NCBI GenBank assembly: GCA_003266075.1
Contig: MUZZ01000041.1
Span: 1-16,113, forward strand
DNA length: 16,113 bases
Source of the DNA: Methanosphaera sp. rholeuAM74
GTDB taxonomy: Archaea > Methanobacteriota > Methanobacteria > Methanobacteriales > Methanobacteriaceae
Direction of reading: 5' to 3'
Within the stretch, counting starts at the first letter, position 1. Each line of letters opens with the position of its first letter. Below, one piece after another: positions 1 through 9,400 of this stretch. A program made the translations under genes and the position numbers. Under the pieces are notes generated by a model that was not told the origin of the DNA, did not search any database, and worked only from the letters and a program-made list of their open reading frames with translations.

Positions 1-78
1 ACAGACACAGAAATAGTAGCATTATATGCTGAAAACATGAAATACCAGAGAAAACACTCTAAACCAGACAGTTCTTGA
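1..78 (+). CDS. Possible C-terminal end of a convergent plus-strand gene (partial)
   Basis: Frame 1 is open from the window edge for 25 codons and ends with TGA at 76-78; the other two plus frames stop within the first 30 bases. The predicted tail is TDTEIVALYAENMKYQRKHS followed by KPDSS, a plausible hydrophilic, basic protein end. I do not recognise a family. It would run toward the minus-strand genes, and an inverted repeat plus T-run overlaps its stop, as expected of a gene end. With only 25 codons visible it could be chance. No function is claimed. Confidence 0.25.
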   Translation, partial: TDTEIVALYAENMKYQRKHSKPDSS

Positions 79-85
79 ACTTTTT
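71..85 (+). terminator. Possible terminator of the left-edge plus-strand gene
   Basis: A 10-base perfect palindrome (GTTCTTGAAC, 71-80) is followed at once by five T residues (81-85), overlapping the TGA stop of the partial plus-strand frame. Oligo-T signals end transcription in archaea. The stem has almost no loop, so the T-run would matter more than the hairpin. The remaining bases to 191 show no gene that I can support, only a weak TCAGC/GCTGA inverted repeat (150-176) downstream of the minus-strand SGNH gene. Confidence 0.25.
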
Positions 86-191
86 ATTGTGGGGCTTAGA
101 ATTAACGGTTGTAAGAAAGGGGAGTCTATTCATGGGTCTGGTCTTGTTATCAGCATTTTTATCGTCAAAGAAGCTGACGGTAAGGTATTAT

Positions 192-1538
192 TTATCTTCC
201 CAGGATTTTTCTGATTTTGCGTAGTGGCTTGGTCATCTTCCAGCTGGTGGAGTTTCTGATTTTCTCGTTTTCTATTTCGAGTTTCTTGTTCTGTTCTTCT
301 AGTTGTCTTTGTCTTCTGTTTATGTCTTTTATGTCCTCGTTTTTGTCCCTGATTACCTGGTAGAGTTCTTCGCTTTTGTCTTTGAGTTCCTGGTTGTTTT
401 CTCTTAGCTTGGATATTAGTGTGTCCTTTTCCTGGGCAAAACCGTTTAGGAGTTGGTTTTGTCTTTCCAGCTTCTCGTTTTCATGTCGGATTTCTTTTAT
501 CTGATTGTTTATGCGTATCATTTCATTGTTTTTGTTGTTTATTACTTGGTAGAGTTCCTCGTTTTTGTTTTTAAGTTCCCGGTTATTGTTTCTTAGTTGG
601 CTTAGGAGGTTTTCGTCAGGGGTTATGATTATTGTTTCATCTTCAGGGGATGGTTCTTCGTCTTCGTATTCTATTGGATTTGCTATGAATCGTTCTGTTC
701 TTATTTCTATTACTTCGTCTGGCCTGTACCAGTCTATGAGGTCTTTGTTGAAGTACCAGTGGTCCCAGTAGTAGAATACTTCCCTGTAGTATAGTGATAG
801 TACGTCCCTGAATTGGTCTGTGGTTGAGTCTCTTAGTATTAATGCTCTTTTGTCTGTTATGCTGTTTTCGTTGTAGTAGTACTGGCTTTCTCTTTTGCCC
901 ATCTTCTTGTATTGTTCTGGTATTTTTATGTTGATGTTTTGTATGGTGTTTTTTGGTATGAATCGTTCCTTGTTTGCGTGGTAGTATTTCTTGAATAGTT
1001 GATGGTCTTTTCCGTATCCCCAGTTTATTGGAAAAAGCAGGTCTCCTACTGCATCATATTTCTGTTTGTCTGTTAGTTGTAGTAGTTGTCGTGAGTATTG
1101 TTCTCTTGTCCGTTCTGGGTGTAGCTTGTTTAGTATGGCTGATACTATTTTGATTGCTGCTAACTCACTTATGTGTGTGTCATCTTTCTGGTAGTCGTTT
1201 TCGTTTAGGTATTCGTCGAGGTTGTTTATCTGTTCATCTATCAAGTCTATGCATCTTGTAGGTTCTTGTGTGTCGAATGGTAGGTATTGTCTTAGCATTA
1301 TGCTCTTGTCTGGTATGACGAAGAATTCATATTTTGAGTTCATCTTTTCCAGGTATTGTCGTTTGTTGTTTAGTTGTTGGGTGAACTTTTCTTGGTCGAA
1401 TGTTATTCCATCATAGTTTCTGTCGTAGTGTTGACGTATCTCGTTTGATGTGTCGTTTACTAGGAATATGTAGTCTTCTTTTCCGACCATAGACTTTTTA
1501 TATTGTTTGAAGTATTGTTCGTAATCTGTTATCATCAT
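192..1538 (-). CDS. SGNH/AlgX-AlgJ-like acyltransferase-type protein with C-terminal coiled coil
   Basis: About 448 aa. The N-terminal ~290 residues match the pattern of AlgX/AlgJ-type SGNH domains of polysaccharide O-acetylation: a GKEDYIFL opening (~19-26), a strand ending in VIPDKS (~74-79), D120-T-H122 like the D-x-H pair of AlgX, then RDS with Ser238 in the nucleophile position, and PDEVIEIRTER (~273-283). Next come an acidic linker, a long coiled coil (~311-428) made of two copies of one ~52-residue segment, and a basic end, SWKMTKPLRKIRKILGR, a tail seen in many polysaccharide glycosyltransferases. There is no signal peptide or membrane segment, unlike periplasmic AlgX, so it probably works in the cytoplasm. 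The start is set at one of two adjacent ATGs (1538 or 1535); a GTG at 1544 is also possible but overlaps the likely ribosome site. It follows the asparagine-synthetase-like gene by 39 bases, probably in the same transcript. The fold is fairly likely; acyl-transfer activity and substrate are inferred. Confidence 0.7.
   Translation of the reverse strand: MMITDYEQYFKQYKKSMVGKEDYIFLVNDTSNEIRQHYDRNYDGITFDQEKFTQQLNNKRQYLEKMNSKYEFFVIPDKSIMLRQYLPFDTQEPTRCIDLIDEQINNLDEYLNENDYQKDDTHISELAAIKIVSAILNKLHPERTREQYSRQLLQLTDKQKYDAVGDLLFPINWGYGKDHQLFKKYYHANKERFIPKNTIQNINIKIPEQYKKMGKRESQYYYNENSITDKRALILRDSTTDQFRDVLSLYYREVFYYWDHWYFNKDLIDWYRPDEVIEIRTERFIANPIEYEDEEPSPEDETIIITPDENLLSQLRNNNRELKNKNEELYQVINNKNNEMIRINNQIKEIRHENEKLERQNQLLNGFAQEKDTLISKLRENNQELKDKSEELYQVIRDKNEDIKDINRRQRQLEEQNKKLEIENEKIRNSTSWKMTKPLRKIRKILGR
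264..608 (-). repeat. Intragenic tandem duplication encoding coiled coil, 189-bp period
   Basis: Two copies of a ~156-bp segment (453-608 and 264-419) begin 189 bp apart. At the protein level the copies start LLSQLRNNNRELKNKNEELY and LISKLRENNQELKDKSEELY. The DNA is also recognisably repeated, for example ATTACNTGGTAGAGTT at 541 and 352 on the plus strand. The period is 63 residues, exactly nine heptads, so the duplication keeps the coiled-coil register. Confidence 0.85.
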
Positions 1539-1539
1539 T

Positions 1540-1545
1540 ATCACT
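1540..1545 (-). promoter_or_regulatory. Likely ribosome binding site of the SGNH gene
   Basis: On the minus strand AGTGAT precedes the ATG pair (1538 and 1535) and matches the GGTGAT core complementary to the archaeal 16S rRNA 3' end. The GTG inside it could itself be read as a start. The spacing, one base to the first ATG and four to the second, favours the second ATG (1535). Confidence 0.4.
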
Positions 1546-1577
1546 TACTGGGGAAGTTTCGGGGTTATCCGTTATAT

Positions 1578-3002
1578 TTATTTTTGTCTTTTGTTTTTAT
1601 TATTTTTTTGGAGGCTTTGTGTTATGTAGTCATGGTATGCCTGTTTTTTGATTAGCTTTTTTCTTATGATTTTATCTATTCCTGTTGCGTATTGTGCTGC
1701 CTTTTTTGGTCGTTGTGTTATGTATTCTGGTAGTCCCACGTCTTTTGCCACGTCTCTTAGTATGTGTTTTCTTATGTTGTCTTCTGATGAGTGTATCAGG
1801 TATTTTAGGGGTATTTGTGTTGCTATGTTTATTACTTTCTGGTCTAGGTAGGGTGCTCTTAGTTGTATGGAGTTTTTCATGCAGGCTTTGTCGTCTCTTT
1901 CCAGGTTTACGTGGTACATATTGTTTAGGTCTTCTGTCAGCTGTTTTTGGAGTTCTTCGCTGTTTTCATGGTATTTCTTGTATCTGTTGTATCCACCAAA
2001 TAGTTCGTCTGCTGCTTGTCCTGTTAGTATTATCTTCTGATTGTCTTGTCTTGCAAGTTTTGTTGTTAAGTATATTGTCATTGCGACTCCTATTTTCATT
2101 AGGTTGTCATCTTCTATTGTGTTTGCTACAGTGTAGAATGATTTTTCAACATCCCCCTGTGTGATCACCCTTTTTCTTAGTGGGAGGTCTATATCTTGTG
2201 ATAGTTTTTTTGCATATTCTAGGTCTTGGGAGTTTTCAACTCCAACCGTGTATAATGTGACATCAACCTCGAGTCGTTTAAGAATCATCGCAATCAGGGA
2301 ACTGTCAACTCCAGCAGAAAATAGCAGACTTACCCTGTCCAAGTTTTTAACCCTCTTTTCTACAGATTCAAATAGCGCACCTTTTAGTTTATGCTTTAAG
2401 ACGTCATAGTCCTCGAAGACTTCGCATCTATCGTAATCATCATACATTCTTATTAGTTTATTGTCAGCATATGCGTATCTAGGATTTAATGAAGTAGCCC
2501 CACTATCCAATGCCTTCTTTTCTGATGCAAAGACAACATCATCACCCATACGTGTGTAGTATAATGGTTTTACTCCCATCCTATCACGCAGTATAATGTA
2601 GTCTGATTCATCAAATGCACATAACACGTAGTCACCGTCGAGTTCATCTGAAAATTTTTTAACTGATTCTGTTAGAGTGAAGCCTTCATCATAGTAGTGT
2701 TTTATGATGTTATATATGACTTCACAGCTTGAATCATTCTCTAGCTTCGTTAGCTGATATTTGTCTATGAGTTCTTCTTTGTTGTACAAGTCAGCATTAA
2801 CTGTTAAGCCCAACTTATCACGGTATATGTGCTGGACTTCATCATCTAATTTTAGAAGATTATCTGCCACAGTTATATTAGCTTCACCTAGTCTGTAGGT
2901 GTTTATACTACTAGCGTCTGGTCCACGATGCTTTAAAGACTCAAGCATTGAGTTAACATCATATGACCCATCATTTCCAATAATTGTTATAATAGAAGAC
3001 AT
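1578..3002 (-). CDS. Asparagine-synthetase-like amidotransferase lacking the glutaminase nucleophile
   Basis: 474 aa with the two domains of the AsnB family. Residues 1-~190 are a class II glutamine amidotransferase domain with RGPD (26-29), N69-ADLYN and RDRMGVKPLYY (139-149). Residues ~205-474 are the ATP-pyrophosphatase synthetase domain with PP-loop SAGVDSS (229-235), TGQAADELFGGY (327-338), RAPYLD (382-387) and RPKKAAQY (431-438). The usual Cys2 nucleophile is Ser (MSSI rather than MCGI), and the oxyanion-hole NG is NA, so glutamine hydrolysis should be lost or much reduced while the adenylating domain looks intact. It could use free ammonia, make asparagine, or, given its setting, amidate a sugar acid as proposed for WbpS-type proteins of O-antigen loci. 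The ATG at 3002 follows an AGGT at 3013-3016. Codon choice switches mid-gene near 2,200: T-ending codons are common upstream and nearly absent downstream. Confidence 0.85.
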   Translation of the reverse strand: MSSIITIIGNDGSYDVNSMLESLKHRGPDASSINTYRLGEANITVADNLLKLDDEVQHIYRDKLGLTVNADLYNKEELIDKYQLTKLENDSSCEVIYNIIKHYYDEGFTLTESVKKFSDELDGDYVLCAFDESDYIILRDRMGVKPLYYTRMGDDVVFASEKKALDSGATSLNPRYAYADNKLIRMYDDYDRCEVFEDYDVLKHKLKGALFESVEKRVKNLDRVSLLFSAGVDSSLIAMILKRLEVDVTLYTVGVENSQDLEYAKKLSQDIDLPLRKRVITQGDVEKSFYTVANTIEDDNLMKIGVAMTIYLTTKLARQDNQKIILTGQAADELFGGYNRYKKYHENSEELQKQLTEDLNNMYHVNLERDDKACMKNSIQLRAPYLDQKVINIATQIPLKYLIHSSEDNIRKHILRDVAKDVGLPEYITQRPKKAAQYATGIDKIIRKKLIKKQAYHDYITQSLQKNNKNKRQK

Positions 3003-3043
3003 CCTAATTAATACCTGCTTAATTCTAATCCAAAAATTTAATC

Positions 3044-3052
3044 AAAAAAAAA
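3044..3052 (-). terminator. Oligo-T terminator between the membrane-protein gene and the asparagine-synthetase-like gene
   Basis: Nine consecutive A on the plus strand give T9 on the minus strand, 37 bases after the TGA of the 92-residue gene. This is typical of archaeal intrinsic termination. A C7 tract on the minus strand (3064-3070) lies just upstream. The short remainder to 3003 is AT-rich and could hold the promoter of the next gene, for example around the TTAAATTTTT segment, but no TATA box stands out clearly. Confidence 0.45.
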
Positions 3053-3088
3053 TAGTTGTAAATGGGGGGGTATAAACCTATAATTACA

Positions 3089-3367
3089 TCATAGTATAAT
3101 ATAGTTCTGTAGTAAAATCCATACAACCATCCACATACAGTAATATGGAAGAATTCCATTCGTAAACCATGAACCTAAGCCAATCTTCTCTCTGCCATAT
3201 TTATTTTCCGCATGTTTACCTAGAAGATAAACCAATACTATTGCTATTATCACACCAACAAATTCATTTGTGATAAAAAATAATCCTTTCTGAAAAGCAA
3301 AACATATGAAACCTGCTAGTATACCACCAACAATATGCTGTGCTGACATAATTCCTACTTCATCCAT
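3089..3367 (-). CDS. Small conserved-looking membrane protein, function unknown
   Basis: 92 aa, mostly hydrophobic, with about three membrane segments: ~11-31 (IVGGILAGFICFAFQKGLFF), ~35-49 (EFVGVIIAIVLVYLLG) and ~73-92 at the C-terminus (PYYCMWMVVWILLQNYIIL). Between the last two is a charged, Gly-rich loop (KHAENKYGREKIGLGSW). From memory this resembles short membrane proteins in Methanobacteriales labelled EMC6-like or DUF5379; I cannot confirm that here. The start at 3367 is the first ATG; ATG 3349 (MSAQHIVGG) is a credible alternative that would remove only six polar residues. It has its own AT-rich upstream region and an oligo-T run downstream, so it may be an independent transcript. 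Nothing ties it functionally to glycosylation. Confidence 0.7.
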   Translation of the reverse strand: MDEVGIMSAQHIVGGILAGFICFAFQKGLFFITNEFVGVIIAIVLVYLLGKHAENKYGREKIGLGSWFTNGILPYYCMWMVVWILLQNYIIL

Positions 3368-3398
3368 ACTATCAACTGTGTCCTTTATACTCTTTCAA

Positions 3399-3442
3399 TA
3401 TTAATGTATATTTATAATTAATATCATATATATATTTTTACA
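3399..3442 (-). promoter_or_regulatory. AT-rich promoter region for the small membrane-protein gene
   Basis: The gap after the TGA of the giant glycosyltransferase is almost pure A/T. On the minus strand it contains AAAAATATATATATG (~3429-3442) and TTATAAATATA (~3407-3417), both resembling archaeal TATA boxes. The second lies about 45 bases from the ATG, fitting a start site near 3387 and a short leader. It is called from composition and position only. Confidence 0.4.
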
Positions 3443-3451
3443 TTAAATAAC

Positions 3452-6400
3452 TCAAAGCAAACTCATATAAAGTCTCAGATACTCATCAGCCATCTGCTTT
3501 GTCGTCTTAAATCTTATTTTAGGTATCTGTGATGCTACTTTCATGTATTCATCAGTATCAGATGCTATTTCCAGTATATCCTCGTATGCCTTTTCCGGAT
3601 TTCTGTCTATGAAAAATCCTCCACCATTACTTTTAACTCTTTCACCCAGAGCACCAATATCCAATGTAATAACAGGTATTCCTGAAGCCCAACTTTCTGT
3701 CAAGGTATAACAATATGTTTCTGGCCAAATAGACAGTATGCCTATGAAGTGCGGCTTAATCTTATGGACTATGTCAGAGAAATGACTCCTATTATAGAAT
3801 CCATGATACTCACCATAATCCAGTAAATCCTCAAATCCATAGACACTACCCATGTAATGGTACTCGAGTTTGCCATCATCAAGCCGTTTAATGTCCTTAA
3901 TGAGTTGATAGCCCTTACTGTTACCGATATGCCCTGGAAACAATATCCTGATAGGCTCATCCATGTCCGGTATAGTAACAAACTCTGTACTGTCAGGAGT
4001 TGCAATGTCATAGCCATGCTCTATTATATTGAACGTCTTATCCTTCAGTTCCGGATAGAAGTCCGTGTAAATGTCATATGTTGAATGACCAAAGGCTACA
4101 AATGCAGTAATGTTCTTAAACATATCTCGCACCATATCCCTCCACCTATGCACCACAGTCTTCATAATTGGAATGTTAAGTCCTGCCATGACGTTACACT
4201 GCCCATTATTAGGGCTTTCAGGATCTAGTGGTGTGCAATTACCACCACAGTACTCCATGTTGTCATCAAGAAGGTTGTGTGAAGGACAAAGATAGTAGAA
4301 GTCATGAAGTGACAGCACTACTGGTATGGCTAGCTTTCCTGCAATGCGTGGCATGTCAAATGAGCTTCTAACCAAGTGGAAGATGTGTACTAGGTCTATT
4401 TTAAGATGAACCAATACATTGAAGTATATGGTCTTAAGTTGCTCAATTGAATCATCAAGCAATGAATAATCATAGTATGTAGGCCAAGCCCGTATGAGGT
4501 TAAGATAGTTTTTAAACTCATCATCACTATAATTATCCCTGTCGAGTGTTGACTCATCGAATAACCTGTTAAACTGGTATAATTCAATCTTTCCCTTACC
4601 AGTGATTAAGAGATAGCCGTCCATGTCATCTGCTATGTTTTTGATTACGTCAATACAGTTATGCAGTGTTCCACCTGAACCATTATGTATGACAAACAAT
4701 ACCCTCTTACGGTTGACACTATCCACGTGGAGAGAGCTAGTTACTTCATCAATCATCTGTCTTGATTGTTTAAACTTGGACGATGACAGAAACTCCTTGA
4801 CTAAGCCGTCATACTCCGGGAATGTGTTTTTAAGTGTTTTTATGTTCTTCATGAGTAACTCGTTCTTTTGTTCTCCAAAGGATGCACTCTGTTTATGATA
4901 GACGTATATTGAGGGGTCTACTACGTGAATCCAGCCCTTACGCACTAATCTCATACAGAAGTCGTTTTCCTCACCATAGCCCATGCCATACTTCTGGTCA
5001 AAGAATCCTACCTCATGTATAGCCTCACGCTTGATATACATACAGAAACCATTTCCAGTAGGTGTAAGTATCAATCGCTCATCAGAGATCTTATCAAGAA
5101 TATTAGCCATATCATCAATGCTTAAGCCATCTACTAAGTGGTTGACTCCACGCTCTGGTACAGAGAATGCTCCTGCACTATTGCTTACAGGTGTTACTGT
5201 GGCAATCAAGTCATCAGTATAAGCGGATATTTTAAGCTTTCTTAGCCACTTAGGAGTAACTACCGTGTCACTATTAAGTAGGACAACATCAGATGATGTG
5301 TTGGTAAATCCCATGTTAACATTCTTGATAAAGCCCATATTTTCCTTGTTATGTATGACTTTTACGTGTTCTAGTTGTTCATATCCATCCAGTAATGTTT
5401 TTATCCTCTCATCACTACTACAGTCATTAATTAAGAACAGTTCATAGTCTATATGGGTATGTTCCAGGACGCTTTCAATACATTCTTTTGTATCCTCATA
5501 TGCATTGTAGATTGGAATTATGATGGATGTTTTGGTGTTAAATGAGTCAAGTATTCTATCAGTATCGTCTTCGTCAAATTTAATATCATTTTCTGTGTCA
5601 TAAGCCATTTCAATAGTGCGTCTAAAGTATGCTGCTAGTTTATGGTCGTGTCTTAGGAAGTACTCGTTTTTCGGATAGAATATCATGCTGTCATCATATT
5701 GGAAGTTGTTTTTCCAACAAACGTAGTTGAAGCTAAGCTGATCCCGGTAGCTTTCATGTTCTACCTCGTATAGCCAGTCCTCCATTACCTTCTTTACAGT
5801 CCTATCATCATGTTTTCTGAATAGTATTCCACTGGCAATCAGGCCATTAGATTCAGGGTAGCCCTCACTTCTATACCTGTTCATCTGGTTGTCTATTACC
5901 ACCTTGTCGTCCTTGTGGCTTTTAATACATTCTATTGCCTCCTCGTATATACAGTTTCTGTGTTCGTGACGTACAGCCAGTAGGCTACTTTCCCCGATAT
6001 TGTCATTAATGTAGCGTGTGAGGTCTCCTGTTATTTCAAAGTTTGTATCAATCCATAATGAGTAATCATACTCGGACAGGTACTTGTGTGGCAGTATTTT
6101 ATACTTTCTTGCAAGTCTCACTGCATCTGTTGATTCATCATCCATCAACCTGACGTCCCAGAAGTCGGATGTTAGGTATGGGTTATCAGTAAAGCATATA
6201 TAGTCAAATTCATCATTCACATAGGATGGCACTAATGGTTCATCATAGTTACCTGTAACTGCAGTGTAGACTGCCATCTTATTTGATTTGAAGTCTATTT
6301 TGTGAAGGCTTTTTTCCACTAGTTGTGTTAATGATTCATAGGGGTTAAGAATTGGCTCGGTGAAAGTGAATATGTCATCATCACCCACAAAGGATTCGTT

Positions 6401-9400
6401 AACTATTCCTACTTCAAAGTATGGTAGCATGTCGATAAATGATGTCACATCTCTATTAGTTGGATAGTATAGTCTACGATAATCCCTCATATATACTATG
6501 TCAACCTTTAATCGGCTTAGTATGTTGAAGTAAATGTTTCTATACTTATCCTCATCTAATTTAATGTTTATATCCCATTTATCTATTAATGATAGCTCTT
6601 CTGATGCATAGTTGTATACTCTTATGGTGTCCTCATCTACTGCAAGTATTATTGTGTTGTACCTGATTGACAGTAGTCTCATGTTTCTATCTGTCTGTGG
6701 CTGGTCGTCGACAAACTCTGTGACACATAATACACGCTCTGCATTGACAATTGGGTTAACGTTATCCTCGATATTCTTTAATGATGTTATTACATCACTT
6801 GAGTTTATGAAGTTATCCCAGTCGGAGAATACGTTAGGATACCTTTTTTTAAGTATTTTCTGATTTTCCTGTTTTAGTTTAGCAGTGTTTTTCTTGGTAA
6901 ATGATGCATGCCTTTTATGATATACAAACACACTATCATCACGTATATTGATGAAACCTGCATTAATTGCCCTTTGTGTGAAGTCTGTTTCCTCGCCATA
7001 TCCCCTTCCGAAGCTTTCATCGAATAGTCCTACCTTATCTATGCATTCACGTTTAATATAGAGACAGAACCCGTTGCCGGTAGGTGCTTCAAGTAGGCTT
7101 CCAGTTGAGAGTTTATCCACCTGATAGGCCATCAAGTTAAGATTTCTCTGGTCATCACTATCTCCCAGGCTTGGCACGCATAGGTCTGATGAATTGGTTA
7201 TCGGCGTTACTGTTCCAATGGATTCACGCTTATATGCGTGTCTTGTGAGTCGACTTAGCCACTTCGGTGTGACTATAGTATCACTGTTGAGTAGTACCAC
7301 ATCATCACGTCCTGCTAGGCTAATTCCATGGTTAACATTTCTCACAAAGCCCTGATTACTCTTATTATGCACTACTATGATGTTGTCTATGTCTTCTAGG
7401 TTGTCAAGTAGGTTTTTTATTCTAGCATCACTACTACAATCATTTATCAGTATTAGCCTGTAATTGGTATGAGTATTTCTAAGCACACTCGTAATGCAGT
7501 CATATGTCTCCTCGTATGCATTGTATATTGGTATTATTATTGACACACGCTCATGTAACTGGTCATATATTCGTTTTGAATCAATGACCTTGTATTTGCC
7601 ATCATGATAGTTGGGGTATGCCTCTGTTGGCATGAATGAGTATCTTTGCTCGTTTACACCATTTTTGAGGTAATGGTATAATGGGTTTACTCCACTTCGT
7701 CTCACATCACCATATACCTCCAAGTACCTCTTCGTGGAGAAGTAGGAGCAGGGGTTACTATTATTTTTTGAACCAATTAGTATGTAGTGTAAAATTGGGT
7801 CTAAGTCCCTATCCTCTACTTGGCTGTTGTGTTCGGTGTAATAGTATTCATCAAAGAAGTCAGAATCATATATGACGTTATAGTATTCTATTATACTCTT
7901 ATCATATGCTACTAGTTCATCCATGTCCAGCCTTGAACGTTTAAATCTACGTTTTTCCTTGCGTCCTGATTTTGTATAGTGTACAACTGGGTCTACACCG
8001 TATGCCTCTAGGTCTGGGTTGTACTTGAAGTATTCATTCTTGTCAAAGTATTTGCTCGTATTGTACTTCTCGTATCGACCACGTGTGAGGTAGTAGTCTA
8101 TCACGTCCATTGATTCATCCAGTTCTGGATGGTGTTTGACATAGTAATCCTCGTCAAAGTATGGTGAAGTCTCCAGTATTGAATAGTTTATATAGTACTC
8201 GTCCGTCTTTGTAGATTCATCTTCTACTTGAGCTGTATCGTCCTTCTTTTCGAGTATGTATGATACTAGTGGATTTGTGGCCTCATCATGGATACCTGCA
8301 TCAATTATGGCTTGTATGTCAATATTTTTAGCCGGATTTCGTATCTTTTGTGGGTAGTGTGATAGGTAGTCACTTACAGCATCAATACTTTCATCACCAT
8401 CAAGGTATTGACTAGTGTAGTAGTCTTCATCGAAGTATTGTGAGTTCTTAATTATACTGTATTCCTGTAGGTCTTCTGTTGTTGTTTCATATCCTGTTGA
8501 GGTTAATAACTTCTTCCTATTATTTAGTATGTAATCACTTAGGGCTAGTGTAGTCACATCATACTGGCTTTCATAGTCTTTGTCAACGAATCTTTCAACT
8601 GAATCTTTGATGTCTATGACACCATTTTCCATGTATTCTACCACTGGATCTTGTGTGTATGTCTCATCATCATAGTACTTTCTGGAGATTATATTCTCCT
8701 CATCTATGATACGGTATTCCTGTGTGTCCTCTAGGCTAATAGCTGTATCCTGGAAGTAGTTTGTTGTATCGTTTCCCACTGACTTCCTGGCTACCATGTA
8801 TATGTAATTCCATAGTGCATCCTCGAATGGGTAGATTGATGACTGTTCATACTTTGCCTTAACAAAGTCAGCGTTCAGCTGGTTTCCAGCATTATATCCC
8901 TTCATGAGGTAGTGTTTTACAGCATCGTCCTCGTCTATACCATATTCCCTCTTATATTCACTGGTATCGAGTAGGTTGTAGTCTATTATGGAATCATATA
9001 GGTATGTTCCAATTATTTCATAGTCGGGTATGTCATTGCATAAGTCCACGCTATGGGTTAGCCTAGCTGTTTGATTATATAAGTAGTCTAGTATGACGTC
9101 CTCTGATTGAACGTTGTATTCATTTTTATACCATTCTACGTCGAAGTCCTTGTTTGGTTTGCAGTCTACAAATCGTCCCCTGTTAATGTAGTCTTCTATA
9201 ACATCATATGAGCTGTCTATATTATATTCACTTCTGTACCAGTCTTCATCTATTAATGTTGACTCCTTTATGATACGGTAATCCTGTGTGTCAGCAGTGC
9301 ATGGCTCTAGTATGCTCGTATATGGTGGTAGTGGATGTCTACCCATATTCCTGCCATGTAATAGGTAGTCTGCCAATGGGTTGATTGATGTCTTATTGTC

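Noticed and set aside
150..176. TCAGC/GCTGA inverted repeat as a terminator for the SGNH gene
   Set aside because: The stem is only five base pairs with a 17-base loop and has no T-run on the minus strand, so it is not convincing.
132..221. Small plus-strand frame starting ATGGGTCTGG
   Set aside because: It has about 29 codons, overlaps the end of the SGNH gene, and shows no ribosome site or protein pattern.
1685..2164. 159-residue plus-strand frame rich in Leu, Cys and Val
   Set aside because: It is antisense to a conserved domain of the asparagine-synthetase-like gene and arises because that stretch avoids T at third positions, which removes stops on the other strand.
3769..4017. Minus-strand frame of 82 codons inside the GT4 domain
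   Set aside because: It is an out-of-frame shadow of the intact glycosyltransferase, with no recognisable protein features.
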